Of a stretch of 64,000 bases of DNA, positions 8,775 to 18,061 are shown piece by piece. This stretch comes from Cyanosarcina radialis HA8281-LM2 (GTDB lineage Bacteria > Cyanobacteriota > Cyanobacteriia > Cyanobacteriales > CCAP-1448). Below the pieces are notes generated by a model that did no database searches, was not told the DNA's origin, and was given only the letters and a program-made list of their open reading frames with translations. Positions within the stretch are counted from its first letter, which is position 1. Each line of letters starts with the position of its first letter. The translations under genes were made by a program, and so were the position numbers. The stretch covers positions 310,001 through 374,000 of the forward strand of contig JAHHHA010000001.1 of the NCBI GenBank assembly GCA_019359615.1, read 5' to 3'.

Positions 8775-11765
8775 TCAGTTCACCTTAAACTGACTGGCGC
8801 TCGCTTGCAGTTCTTCTGCCACTGCCAGCAATTCTTTAAACGAGGATGAGACTTGAGTGGCTTCTTCTAAGGTTTTGTCTGACATCGCCGCTACCTTAGA
8901 CATGGTTTGAGTCACGGTTTCTGAAGTTTGAGACTGGGCGGCGGCGGCTTGAGCGATCGCATCGACTAGAGCACCGATTTGAGCGCTAACAGCGGTGATT
9001 TTAGTCAAACTTTGTTTGGTTTCATCGACTAGCTGCGTCCCCGTTACCACCTGTTCCGTACCAGCTTCCATGGCGGCTACCACTTCGTTAGTTTCAGTTT
9101 GAATTTCTGTCACCAGACCTTCAATTTCGGCGGTAGCTTGGGCCGATTGTCGCGCCAGGGCCCGCACCCGTTCGGCAACCACGGCAAAACCCCGTCCTTG
9201 TTCGCCCGCGTTGGCAGCTTCAATTGCCGCGTTGAGGGCTAGCAGGTTAGTTTGTTCGGCAAAGGTGCTAATCAGGTTCACTACCTTGGAGATCTTTTGA
9301 GAAGATTCACCCAGTCTCTTGACTTTTTTTGACGTTTGTGCTACGGTCTCGCGGATTGCTAAGATGCCATCGACGGTACGGTTCATGGCACTATCGCTCT
9401 CGGCTACCACCTGGGAGGCTTCCTTGACCGCAAATTCGGCTTTTTCGGCACTGGTGGCGACGGCTTGAATCGAATTGGCCATTTGTTGCAAGCGATCGAG
9501 GGCAGCATTAATTTCTTCAGCTTGATCTAAAGCTTCTTGGGATAGTTCGCGCACCGAGACTTCGTTGCCGCTGGTAGTGACGGTGAGTTTTTGGGCGGCA
9601 GTTTGCACTTGAGTCACGATTTTACGCAAGCTGCTGACAGTAGCGTTGTAGGAGTCAGCGATCGTGCCAATGGCATCTTCAGTGACAGTAGCCCTAATTG
9701 TGAGGTCGCCTTTACCGATCGCATCGACTTCAGTTAGCAGTTCTATAGCTCGCTGTTGCAGTAACTCTTTACTAGATCTTTGCAGTTCGATCAGGTTAGC
9801 GCGATCGAGGGCAAAACCCATTTGGGTAGCTACTTGAACTAATAAATCGCTATCGAATGGCTGCCAAGCGCGAGGACCGGAACACTGGTGAGCGATTAAC
9901 AACCCAGCTAAAGTCTGGCGGCTGCCTCTAGTTATCGGCACCACGAGGTTAGCTCTGACAGCAAAAGGTTCGAGGATTTTCAGGTGACATTCTTGCAGGC
10001 CAGCGGCGTAGACATCATCACAAGCCCAGATTCGCCCTTGACGATATTTCTCGATATAATCCTGCTGGAAACAGTGGTCTTCAATTTGCGCCCCCAGAGC
10101 TACCGGCCAGCCTTCAGCTACGGATTCAGCGGTAATAGTGCCGATCCAAGAAGTTTCGTCAAATCGATAAACGAATACTCGATCGGCCTCGATCGCTTGC
10201 CGCAGTTGTCCGACGACGGTTGAGAAGGCGGTATCGACCTGGGGATATTGACCCAATTCTAAGGTTATATCTCGCAACAGTTGGGACGATCGCGCCTCTT
10301 TTTGCTCCTCTGCCATACTACTTTCAATACTAGCCGCCATCTGGTTTAGTTCTTGGCTGAGAATGCCGATTTCATCTTGGCGATCGGTATTATCCAAGCG
10401 CACTCCCTGTTGTCCGGCGGCGATCTGCTGGGCAAAAACAGACAGTCGCCGCAGCGGCCGGGAGAACGCCCCAGCAATGGGAATGGCGGCTAAACCTGCC
10501 AGCAAAATGATACCTCCCCCAATGCCATAGCCAATTTTTTGCAATTCCCCCACCGTTTCGTCTAGCTCTCCTGGCAGCGTCCCGGCAAAAATCATGCCCA
10601 CGGGTTTGGCTTGAGTTGGGTTCAGTTCTTTTCGGTGGTCGTAGAGCGGGACGAAGGAAGCGAGATAAGTTTTGCCACCTATTTGGGTTTTGCCAGTAAA
10701 TTCTTCTTGTCCTCGATTCAAAATCGCTTCAGTAACTTCCTTGGGAGCGCGGTTCCCGATTAACCGATTTTTACCATCAGCACTAGGAACGCTAGAACTG
10801 ACTTCTAGATCGCGGGCGTATATTCCAGCTACCGCATTGTAGAGTTCTGTAAAGGCATCGGTTTGCAAGTGACCTCGATCGAACAACACACCAACTATTG
10901 CTACGCCCACGACTTTGCCATTGACTTTAATCGGTTCGACGGCCATGGCGACTAAACCCTCAGCCTGCTTGGCACCTGACGATTGGGGTTTGACAGCTAG
11001 CTGTTGGCCTAATCCCAACTTTTGCAACACTTGGATGTCTACCAACTCTATACCTTTTAGAGGGCGGCGTTGGGTTAGAGAAGCTTTGACGATCGGCACC
11101 TCTCCTAACTCGACTCCAGTGGGCACTGATACCGATCGCAGAAATTTACCTACTTCCTCAGAACTCGTTCCTAAAGGATAATCTTGCAGCACCCTGACGT
11201 ATTGAGCCACAGTTTTACCGCGAATATCGGTAATAATGCGGAAACTTTTCCAAGAATCTGGTCGTTCTGCTTCTTGAGCCAGAGGTTGGAGCAAGGTTTC
11301 TAGCAGGGGACGGTTAGCCTCAACCTGACTGGGATTTTGCAGATCGATTTTGGCGGCTCCCACCGTCTTGGCAATGGTATGAGCCTGGGATACGCTTTCC
11401 AACCGTTGCCAGAGTACGTAGTCATCCCGAAACCCACCGCCATTGGACTTGACTGTGGCTAAAAGATTTTTTTGAGCGTTTTGTTGGCTGAACCAAACTA
11501 TCCCTTGAGTCACTGCGATTACTGGGACGGCGGCTCCAGCGATCAACAGCAATGCCAGTCGCGAGCCAAACCCCAGTTTGTTCCACCAGCCACCGCGCGG
11601 CCGATTCGGAGCGACTCGATCGGGTGAAGATGCTAAAGCTGCAAGATCTTCTATTTCATCTAAGGGGTCGCGATCTTCTTCCAAAGGGTCGCGATCGAAT
11701 AAGTTTTCTGACATTTCGCCATTGTCGTCAATACCGACAGATTTTGAGAAAGGACGATCTACCAT
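8775..11765 (-). CDS. Chemoreceptor with DXCF-type cyanobacteriochrome GAF domain (PixJ-like)
   Basis: The 996 residues show TM1 (about 68-92), a large periplasmic double-Cache region (about 95-405), TM2 (about 412-433), HAMP (about 434-485), GAF (about 505-665), a HAMP-like linker and an MCP signalling domain. The GAF has D563-H-C565-F and, 28 residues later, C593-H594 in AGLQECH. This is the spacing and context of the two thioether-forming cysteines of TePixJ-class cyanobacteriochromes, so a covalently bound bilin and blue/green-type photochemistry are predicted. The signalling tip reads [12 protein letters not shown], with Asn (codon 9210-9212) in place of the conserved Arg. Start: ATG at 11765. 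A phototaxis receptor, possibly also sensing a chemical via Cache. Confidence 0.9.
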   Translation of the reverse strand: MVDRPFSKSVGIDDNGEMSENLFDRDPLEEDRDPLDEIEDLAALASSPDRVAPNRPRGGWWNKLGFGSRLALLLIAGAAVPVIAVTQGIVWFSQQNAQKNLLATVKSNGGGFRDDYVLWQRLESVSQAHTIAKTVGAAKIDLQNPSQVEANRPLLETLLQPLAQEAERPDSWKSFRIITDIRGKTVAQYVRVLQDYPLGTSSEEVGKFLRSVSVPTGVELGEVPIVKASLTQRRPLKGIELVDIQVLQKLGLGQQLAVKPQSSGAKQAEGLVAMAVEPIKVNGKVVGVAIVGVLFDRGHLQTDAFTELYNAVAGIYARDLEVSSSVPSADGKNRLIGNRAPKEVTEAILNRGQEEFTGKTQIGGKTYLASFVPLYDHRKELNPTQAKPVGMIFAGTLPGELDETVGELQKIGYGIGGGIILLAGLAAIPIAGAFSRPLRRLSVFAQQIAAGQQGVRLDNTDRQDEIGILSQELNQMAASIESSMAEEQKEARSSQLLRDITLELGQYPQVDTAFSTVVGQLRQAIEADRVFVYRFDETSWIGTITAESVAEGWPVALGAQIEDHCFQQDYIEKYRQGRIWACDDVYAAGLQECHLKILEPFAVRANLVVPITRGSRQTLAGLLIAHQCSGPRAWQPFDSDLLVQVATQMGFALDRANLIELQRSSKELLQQRAIELLTEVDAIGKGDLTIRATVTEDAIGTIADSYNATVSSLRKIVTQVQTAAQKLTVTTSGNEVSVRELSQEALDQAEEINAALDRLQQMANSIQAVATSAEKAEFAVKEASQVVAESDSAMNRTVDGILAIRETVAQTSKKVKRLGESSQKISKVVNLISTFAEQTNLLALNAAIEAANAGEQGRGFAVVAERVRALARQSAQATAEIEGLVTEIQTETNEVVAAMEAGTEQVVTGTQLVDETKQSLTKITAVSAQIGALVDAIAQAAAAQSQTSETVTQTMSKVAAMSDKTLEEATQVSSSFKELLAVAEELQASASQFKVN

Positions 11766-11803
11766 AGTGTTTACTCTAATTAGTTAATTGATACTGTAGG
11801 AGA

Positions 11804-11846
11804 AAGGGGGAGGAGATGGGGAGATGGGGAGATGGGGAGATGGGGG
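11804..11846. repeat. GGGGAGAT minisatellite
   Basis: About four 8-mer units lie directly after the second four-helix-bundle gene, as at the corresponding place beside the first copy. Confidence 0.85.
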
Positions 11847-11849
11847 GAT

Positions 11850-12125
11850 TTAGTTATCAAATGGCAAGACTTGGTAATAGCAATCATCCATTTCCCTAAC
11901 TAGAAGATTTGGGTCGATCGTCCAGTTATCTGGACTTGTCCTCATTTTGACTAAACCACCGAGAATGCGATTGTAAGTTCCATAAAGTTCTCTTGCTAGT
12001 TCTATTTCTAGGTATTGACATTTCACCGCAAACTTGAGCCAAACTTGAGTTTCTGCTGCTTCTGACTGGAATATTTCCAAATCCTCATAAATTTCCAACC
12101 TTTTATTTGCTTCCATATTTCTCAT
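11850..12125 (-). CDS. Four-helix-bundle (23S rRNA IVS-type) protein, N-terminal helices deleted
   Basis: This gene begins like the copy at 8368-8718 (MRNMEANKRLEIYEDLEIFQ). It then passes directly to SEAAETQVWLKFAVKCQYLE and ends in RELYGTYNRILGGLVKM. It therefore lacks helices 1-2, including the AEAWRKRKY motif, that the other copy keeps. Together the two copies reconstruct one full-length family member. Each deletion is in frame. ATG 12125 or 12116 are possible starts. The gene lies between receptor genes in the same position relative to its upstream neighbour as the first copy, so a [receptor + bundle] tandem duplication is likely. Probably non-functional as a bundle. Confidence 0.65.
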   Translation of the reverse strand: MRNMEANKRLEIYEDLEIFQSEAAETQVWLKFAVKCQYLEIELARELYGTYNRILGGLVKMRTSPDNWTIDPNLLVREMDDCYYQVLPFDN

Positions 12126-12143
12126 ATCTCCACTAAATTCAAT

Positions 12144-12171
12144 CTCCCCATCTCCCCATCCCCCCATCTCC
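12144..12171. repeat. GGGGAGAT-family minisatellite (complement)
   Basis: CCCCATCTC units end exactly at the stop codon of the following receptor gene (12172). Confidence 0.85.
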
Positions 12172-15100
12172 CTAGCTGACCTTAAACTGACTGGCGCTAG
12201 CTTGCAGTTCTTCTGCCACTGCTAGCAATTCTTTGAATGAGTCAGATACTTGGGTCGCTTCATCTGAAGTTTTGGTGGAAGTTGCGGCTACGTCTGTCAT
12301 CGTTTTGGCTACTACTTGAGAAGCGTGGGATTGGGCTACGGCAGCTTGAGCGATTCCTTTTACCAACTCGCTAATCCGATCGCTCACTTGGGTAATTTTG
12401 CTCAAACTGATGCGAGTTTCCTGGGCGAGTTTGGTCCCTTCTACCACCTGCTTGCTGCCCGATTCCATCGCTGCTACTAATTCTCTAGTCTCAGCTTGAA
12501 TTTCTTGAACGATGCTTTCAATTTCAGCGGTAGCTTCAGATGATTGCCGCGCCAAGACACCCACTTCATCGGCAACCACGGCAAATCCTCGTCCTTCTTC
12601 TCCAGCGCGGGCAGCTTCAATGGCGGCGTTCAAGGCTAACAAGTTGGTTTGATCGGCAAAGGAGTTAATCAGACCGATTACCTTAGAAATTTTCTGGGAA
12701 GCTTCACCCAATTGCTGCACCTTTTTCGCCGTGGTCGATACCGTTTTCCGAATTGCTAAAATGCCATCGACCGTGCGGTTAATGGCTTCATCTCCAGCGG
12801 CTACTGTAGCGGTGGCTTCTTGGGCGGCGGCTTCAGCTTGGGCAGCACTTCTGGCCACTGCTTCGATCGAATTAGTCATGTCTTGAATGCGATCGAGGGC
12901 ATCGTTAATTTCAGTCGTTTGCTGCAAGGCTTCTTGAGATAGTTCGCGCACCGAAACTTCATTGCTGCTGGTAGTAGCTGCCATTTTTCGAGCGGCGGTT
13001 TGCACTTGGGCCACGATTTTCCGCAAGCTGCCGATGGTAGCGTTGTAAGAGTCGGCGATCGTGCCGATTTCATCTTCGGTGACATCGGCGCGGATGGTGA
13101 GATCTCCTTGGCTGACCGGATCTACTTGCATCAGCAATTCCAGAGCGCGTCTTTGCAGTCTTTCTTTTTCCGATTTTTGTTTTTCTAGTAGATTAACCCG
13201 ATCGAGGGCAAATCCGACTTGAGTAGCTAACTGACTGAATAAGTCGATATCCTTGGTATCCCAATTGCGAGGGGCATCGCACTGATGGGCGATCAGCAAG
13301 CCCAAAAGCTGGCGGTTGCTACCCACGACGATCGGCGCTACTAGGTTAGCTTTCACCTCGAATGGCTCTAGTTGTTGCAGGTGGCATTCGGTCAAGCCTG
13401 CTTCATAAATATTTGCCGTCGCTTGCACTCGACCTTGGCGATATCTCTCCACGAAATGCTCGCGGAAGCAAGGATCGTCAATGCTGGCTCCTAAAGCCCT
13501 GGGATAACCATCGGCTACCGATTCAGCGATGATGTTGCCCAACCAATTTTTGTTGAATTCATAGACAATTACTCGATCGGTTTTCAGGGCAAACCGCATC
13601 TCTTCGACAGCGGTGTTGAGAATTTGTTCGACTTGGGGAAATTGACTGAGTTTGAGGGTAATGTCTTTGAGAAGTTGCGATCGCTCGTTTTCCGATTGCT
13701 GCTGGCTCAAAAGCACTTGAATTTGCGATGACATCTGGTTGATGTTAGAGGCTAACACGCCGATTTCGTCATCGCTTTTCACTGGGACGACTGTATCGAA
13801 TTCTCCTTTGCCTAATTTTTGCACCGCCTCGGTTGCTTCTACTAGAGGACGGGTAGCACGGTTGGCCAAAAAGGTCGCTAAAGCACCTACTGCGATCGCC
13901 GTCAGAGCCGTTCCCAATAACATCGATAACAGCAATTGACGTTGAGGAGCAAAAGCCACATCTGTAGGCTGAGAAATCACTCCTCCCCAGTTGAGGTTAT
14001 ATGGTTCTTCTGCTAAATCTTCAGTTGTGGTGTAAGTCCGTAATTCCTCCTGTTTGCTGACTAAATTTCGTTCGACTTTAGTAAAATCTTTATTCTCTTT
14101 TCCTCGTTCGATTTCAGTTGCTAACTGAGGAAAAAACTCCTTCAAGTTTTTGCCAATTGCCTCTGGACGCTCGGACAGAAAAATCGTTCCCCGATCGTCA
14201 AAGAAGAAAAATTCCTGCCCTTTCGTCTCATCGCTCTCAAACAACTCGTTAAACGCTTCTAAATTTATGCGAGTTCTAATTATCCCGCTAATTTGACCGG
14301 TGACATCATCTTTAATCGGGGCAGCCATTTCCAAGCTCCACTTCCCGGTCCAACCAGATTTATATGGATTCCCAATAATAATGGATTGAGTTTCTATTAC
14401 TTTTTGCAAAAACTTGCTGTTCTGCAAATGATTTTTGTCCAACTGCCGATCGGCTGACGATTGCCCTAAGACATTGCCATTAAGATCGATAACGGCAATG
14501 CGATCGTAGACTGGGTTAGTCTTGACATAACGAGTTAACAGAGCGTCTTTCTGCTGTTGAGTAGTCGCTTGTCGAATCCTGGCATTAGCGAACGTATCTA
14601 GTTCGGATAGTAATTGAAGATTGGCATATCTTTCTTGGATAAATGCTTCTACTTTGTCCTCTAGGCTGCTAGATTGATACTTTTGACCTTGGATAATTTC
14701 TTGAGTTAGAGATTGATTGGTCAGATAATAAGCGATCGCTCCAATTCCTAATACTGGTATAGCGCTCAGAGCAATGGCTAAAGCTGTGGCTTTAGTTTTT
14801 AAACTCAATCCTTGCAATTGCAGGCGCGGCGTATCTGTTTTTAGCGCTATGGCTTTTTGCGCTTCCCAATCTAATTTTGCTGGATCTAGTTTCGAGGGTT
14901 GCTGTCCGTCTGAGTTAATTTCTTCTAACTCCAGTTCCGATTCCTTTCGATCTCGATCGAAGTCATAGGCTACAGCTTCATCAAAGGGATAGTCGCCCTC
15001 GGTTGGAGTCTTTGGCAAGTCATCAGCGATTTGTGCCTCTACGATCGATTCATCTGAGGTAGCGTTCCCTTCAACTCCACTTGCCTGCAAGTCCTCAGCG

Positions 15101-15210
15101 GTCTGTGACTCTGCGACGCTCTCTTCTAATGCTTCATTGGGGTGGCCGTCGATCTCGTTCTGAGCGTTCAGATCGGGGATATTAGAATTGGGTTGAGAAG
15201 AAGGAACCAT
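12172..15210 (-). CDS. Chemoreceptor with DXCF-type cyanobacteriochrome GAF domain (PixJ-like)
   Basis: The 1012 residues begin with an acidic cytoplasmic tail of about 135 residues. TM1 (about 140-164), a Cache sensor (about 170-420) and TM2 (about 425-449) follow, then HAMP, GAF (about 510-672) and an MCP domain. The GAF carries D579-P-C581-F and C609-H610 in AGLTECH, again 28 residues apart as in TePixJ. A bilin-binding, dual-Cys photoreceptor is therefore predicted. The signalling tip is canonical ([21 protein letters not shown]). The long N-tail holds repeated acidic AED/ADDL motifs of unknown use. It is the first receptor after the CheW, CheY and PixG-like genes, the order seen in pixGHIJL of Synechocystis. 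Start: ATG at 15210. Confidence 0.92.
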   Translation of the reverse strand: MVPSSQPNSNIPDLNAQNEIDGHPNEALEESVAESQTAEDLQASGVEGNATSDESIVEAQIADDLPKTPTEGDYPFDEAVAYDFDRDRKESELELEEINSDGQQPSKLDPAKLDWEAQKAIALKTDTPRLQLQGLSLKTKATALAIALSAIPVLGIGAIAYYLTNQSLTQEIIQGQKYQSSSLEDKVEAFIQERYANLQLLSELDTFANARIRQATTQQQKDALLTRYVKTNPVYDRIAVIDLNGNVLGQSSADRQLDKNHLQNSKFLQKVIETQSIIIGNPYKSGWTGKWSLEMAAPIKDDVTGQISGIIRTRINLEAFNELFESDETKGQEFFFFDDRGTIFLSERPEAIGKNLKEFFPQLATEIERGKENKDFTKVERNLVSKQEELRTYTTTEDLAEEPYNLNWGGVISQPTDVAFAPQRQLLLSMLLGTALTAIAVGALATFLANRATRPLVEATEAVQKLGKGEFDTVVPVKSDDEIGVLASNINQMSSQIQVLLSQQQSENERSQLLKDITLKLSQFPQVEQILNTAVEEMRFALKTDRVIVYEFNKNWLGNIIAESVADGYPRALGASIDDPCFREHFVERYRQGRVQATANIYEAGLTECHLQQLEPFEVKANLVAPIVVGSNRQLLGLLIAHQCDAPRNWDTKDIDLFSQLATQVGFALDRVNLLEKQKSEKERLQRRALELLMQVDPVSQGDLTIRADVTEDEIGTIADSYNATIGSLRKIVAQVQTAARKMAATTSSNEVSVRELSQEALQQTTEINDALDRIQDMTNSIEAVARSAAQAEAAAQEATATVAAGDEAINRTVDGILAIRKTVSTTAKKVQQLGEASQKISKVIGLINSFADQTNLLALNAAIEAARAGEEGRGFAVVADEVGVLARQSSEATAEIESIVQEIQAETRELVAAMESGSKQVVEGTKLAQETRISLSKITQVSDRISELVKGIAQAAVAQSHASQVVAKTMTDVAATSTKTSDEATQVSDSFKELLAVAEELQASASQFKVS

Positions 15211-15364
15211 AATAGCTATCTAAATTATAAAAATCGGTGTTTACATCAAAACATCTGGGAGGGATAATGGTTAATGGGTAAATCTACCAATTATCTACTG
15301 CAATATAGAATTGTGTCCGATCGGTGTCCAAGTCGTCAAAGCTTATACCTATTACTTAAATTTC

Positions 15365-15922
15365 TTATGGCTGAGGCATCCTGGCAATAATAGCATTGCC
15401 ATCTAAAGCCACCATAATATCGCCACTAGACTTGAGCCAGTATCCTCTGAGAAATGGGACTAAATCGGGGCTAACAGAGACATTCAAAGAAGATTGAATC
15501 AAATCTGGATCGCACGATTCCATATCTTCTACCTGGTTGACCACCAGCCCTAGCATTTTTCTGGTGTTGTTGCCCGGTTGGGTGGCATTATGAATCACGA
15601 TGGTAGTGTAAGTCGATCGACTAGCGGTACTTTGGTATATGGAATCCATCCCTAACAAATTCCCTAAATCGACCAGCCAGAGAACCTCACCGCGCCAGTT
15701 ATAAACTCCCATCACCCAGGCTGGCATCTGAGGAATCGGCACGATTTGCCCCATAGGAATTGCTAGAACTTCTGTCATCTGAGACACGGGCAGCATAGCT
15801 GTAGTCTCTGGCAGCAAATTAAATCGCAGAAATTGTTGCTCTGTGCCACTGCCTGGGTTGGCATTTGCGGTTTGTAGTTCCTCCGGTGGGGGATTACTCC
15901 TAGCTAAAAATCCTGATGACAT
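15365..15922 (-). CDS. CheW-domain coupling protein (PixI-like)
   Basis: The 185-residue product has a Pro/Asn-rich N-tail followed by a single CheW domain. That domain includes VAIPMGQIVPIPQMPAWVMG and YNWRGEVLWLVDLGNLLG, the classic CheW beta-barrel region, and VNQVEDMES. It would bridge the receptors and CheA. It sits between the CheY-like gene and the first cyanobacteriochrome receptor, the position of pixI in Synechocystis. The spacer to the receptor gene is 154 bases. Confidence 0.9.
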   Translation of the reverse strand: MSSGFLARSNPPPEELQTANANPGSGTEQQFLRFNLLPETTAMLPVSQMTEVLAIPMGQIVPIPQMPAWVMGVYNWRGEVLWLVDLGNLLGMDSIYQSTASRSTYTTIVIHNATQPGNNTRKMLGLVVNQVEDMESCDPDLIQSSLNVSVSPDLVPFLRGYWLKSSGDIMVALDGNAIIARMPQP

Positions 15923-16012
15923 TACTTATCTCCTTTGTCAGTTGCCAGTTGTCAGTTGTTAGTTGTCAGTTGCTCGTTGCTTTTTGACACATTCGCTGCG
16001 CTCAGTGCGAGC

Positions 16013-16056
16013 TTTTGACTTTGGTAGCTGAGCCTGCCGAAGCTGACTTTTGACTT
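16013..16056. repeat. Left arm of a 44-bp inverted repeat
   Basis: This stretch is the exact reverse complement of 17957-18000. The two arms enclose the CheY-like and PixG-like genes. It lies in the spacer between CheY and CheW, among GTTGTCAGTT repeats. Confidence 0.9.
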
Positions 16057-16073
16057 GTTTTGCTTTCTTACCC

Positions 16074-16439
16074 TCAAATTTTTACCAACCGCTTCACAGT
16101 AGCGATCAGTTCTTCCTGGTCTACAGGTTTAGGGATATAGGCATCTGCGCCTTGTTTCATGCCCCAAAATTTATCCATATCGCTACCTTTGGTAGAGCAC
16201 AAAACCACGGGGATGCTGCTGGTTTCAGGATTGCCTTTGAGTTCGCGACAAAATTCAAACCCGCTGCGTCCTGGGAGGACGACATCGAGGATGATAATAT
16301 CGGGGCGATCGTTACTAATTTTAGCGGTGGCATCTTCGACGCTATTGGCTGTGGCCACGCTCAATCCGGCTCGTTTGACGCAACCACTAATAATTTCCCT
16401 TTCTGTTAGGGTATCTTCAACAATCAAAGCAGTAGGCAT
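16074..16439 (-). CDS. CheY-like single-domain response regulator (PixH/PilH-like)
   Basis: The 121 residues make one receiver domain: acidic pair in LIVEDTLTERE, acceptor Asp in DIIILDVVLPGRSG, Thr/Ser switch in LCSTKGSD and Lys in IPKPVD. There is no output domain, so it acts by protein contact, probably on the pilus motors or as a phosphate sink for the hybrid CheA. Gene order (PixG-like, this gene, CheW, receptors, CheA) supports PixH/PilH. Confidence 0.92.
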   Translation of the reverse strand: MPTALIVEDTLTEREIISGCVKRAGLSVATANSVEDATAKISNDRPDIIILDVVLPGRSGFEFCRELKGNPETSSIPVVLCSTKGSDMDKFWGMKQGADAYIPKPVDQEELIATVKRLVKI

Positions 16440-16571
16440 TAAATTCTCCTTGAAAAAATCACTCTAATGTTAATGTTTAGGGACAACGATTTTAAGATTT
16501 ACTTGTTCGCCGTTTGTTAGTTCGTCATTTTTTAGTTCGTCGTTAGGGGATTTTTGCCTTTTGCTTGCTTC

Positions 16572-17759
16572 TTATTCTGCGGCTTGCGCTTGTTGCAGGT
16601 ATCTGTTAGTAACTTCGAGTACCGTGGCAGCATCGACTGGTTTGCTTAAGAAATCTGAAGCCCCAACTACCTTAGCCCGAACTCGATCGATAATACCGTC
16701 GTTTCCAGTCAAGATCACGATCGGGGTGTCGCGAAATGCCGAAACCTTTCGTAATTGGCTGCAAATTTCATACCCGTTGGTATTGGGCATGACTAAATCC
16801 AAGAATATCAGTTCTGGCTTCCGACTCAAGAGAGTAGCTATCGCTCTCATGGAGTCTTGCACGGCTAAAAATTGATATCCGGCTGAAGTCAGAATTTTCT
16901 CCATGGTTTGACAAACCAAAGGACTGTCATCGACGCAGGCAATCAGCGGTCCGGCTGATACTGGTTGCGGTGGTATAGTTCTGGTAGGAGGAACTGATAG
17001 AGGCGGCAAGTCTGGAATATTGGCCAGATCGACTAATCCGCCTTCGATGTAAGGCACTAAAGAGCGAGTAACATCGGTAATATTGCGCCTGGTTTGCACG
17101 GCGATATCTCGTAGGGTTCTTTGCCCGTTGAGCAGTGCCGATAAAGATTTATAGGTAGTAGGCGATACTTTTTGCTGGAGTTGATAGTGATTTTGAATTA
17201 CAGGAGCTTGATCTGGTAGGATGTCAGCGATTTGAGCCGCTTGCCACGCTTGCCATAACTTTTGAGCTTCTGCTAGTGCCTGTTCGACATCTACTAATAC
17301 TAATTGGGGAGATAGGGCCACATCTGGTTGAATTTCTCCAGTGATTTGAATCGCTTGTACGATATCGAACAACACTTCTACGATCGTGGCTTGAATCATC
17401 TTCACCACTTGCTCGCGACCGATCATTTGTTGCTGGAGGGCAGCCCACACCAATTGATATTCCCAGCAACCGCCATTTTCTTCTGCCGATAATCTAGAAA
17501 AATCGTTGAGAGATTTAACTAGATTATCCATAGGTGGCAATTTGCCGTTAAAGCAGTAAACTGCTAAGTTCCTTTGCCACCTTCTAATCGGATGAATGCC
17601 GCCATTGGCATACAAAATTCTACCGAGGCATAAGTAAACAGTCCACTCTTGTCCCAAAGAACTTTTCAACAGCAGCCTTCCACTAAAGCGAACTTGCTTT
17701 AGTTCCATGAGCTTTTTAGTAAATGCGTTGATATTAACGTTTGGGGCAGTCATCATCAT
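16572..17759 (-). CDS. PatA/PixG-type response regulator (PATAN/DUF4388 plus REC)
   Basis: The 395 residues show an N-terminal PATAN/DUF4388 domain (FSGRLLLKSSLGQEWTVYL and GRILYANGG near residues 24-55). An alpha-helical middle follows. The receiver starts near residue 271: IACVDDSPLVCQ, acceptor Asp in LIFLDLVMPNTNG, Thr in VILTGNDG and Lys in FLSKPVD. This layout is that of PatA, PixG and PilG-type cyanobacterial regulators, which act with CheA in pilus-based motility. It is the first gene of the operon, about 300 bases after mfd. The 44-bp inverted repeats flank it and the next gene. Confidence 0.9.
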   Translation of the reverse strand: MMMTAPNVNINAFTKKLMELKQVRFSGRLLLKSSLGQEWTVYLCLGRILYANGGIHPIRRWQRNLAVYCFNGKLPPMDNLVKSLNDFSRLSAEENGGCWEYQLVWAALQQQMIGREQVVKMIQATIVEVLFDIVQAIQITGEIQPDVALSPQLVLVDVEQALAEAQKLWQAWQAAQIADILPDQAPVIQNHYQLQQKVSPTTYKSLSALLNGQRTLRDIAVQTRRNITDVTRSLVPYIEGGLVDLANIPDLPPLSVPPTRTIPPQPVSAGPLIACVDDSPLVCQTMEKILTSAGYQFLAVQDSMRAIATLLSRKPELIFLDLVMPNTNGYEICSQLRKVSAFRDTPIVILTGNDGIIDRVRAKVVGASDFLSKPVDAATVLEVTNRYLQQAQAAE

Positions 17760-18061
17760 TCCCTTATAAAAAAATTGCTGGAATTACCGATCCGAGCGAA
17801 ATAATCAATCTCCACCATAATTAAATTAAACTACTCTGGTGCGGTTGAGAGCTTCAGTAAAATTACTAAGTTTTAGACTAAGAGATCCCATCGTTCGTGA
17901 AAATACTGAATCTAGAGGGGAGAGGGGGAAGAGGGCGAGAGGGCGAGAAAAGTTAAAAGTCAAAAGTCAGCTTCGGCAGGCTCAGCTACCAAAGTCAAAA
18001 AACAACGCGCACTTCCTCAACTGCTGAACTCCTGAACTTCTGAACTTCTGAACTTCTGATT
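17760..18061. repeat. Spacer with right arm of the 44-bp inverted repeat and ACTTCTG array
   Basis: The spacer upstream of the operon holds the right inverted-repeat arm (17957-18000). A GAGAGGGGGA purine tract lies at about 17917-17948, and about five CTGAACTT(C) units at 18019-18060. The operon promoter should lie within 17760-17900, but I cannot assign -10/-35 boxes with confidence. Confidence 0.75.
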
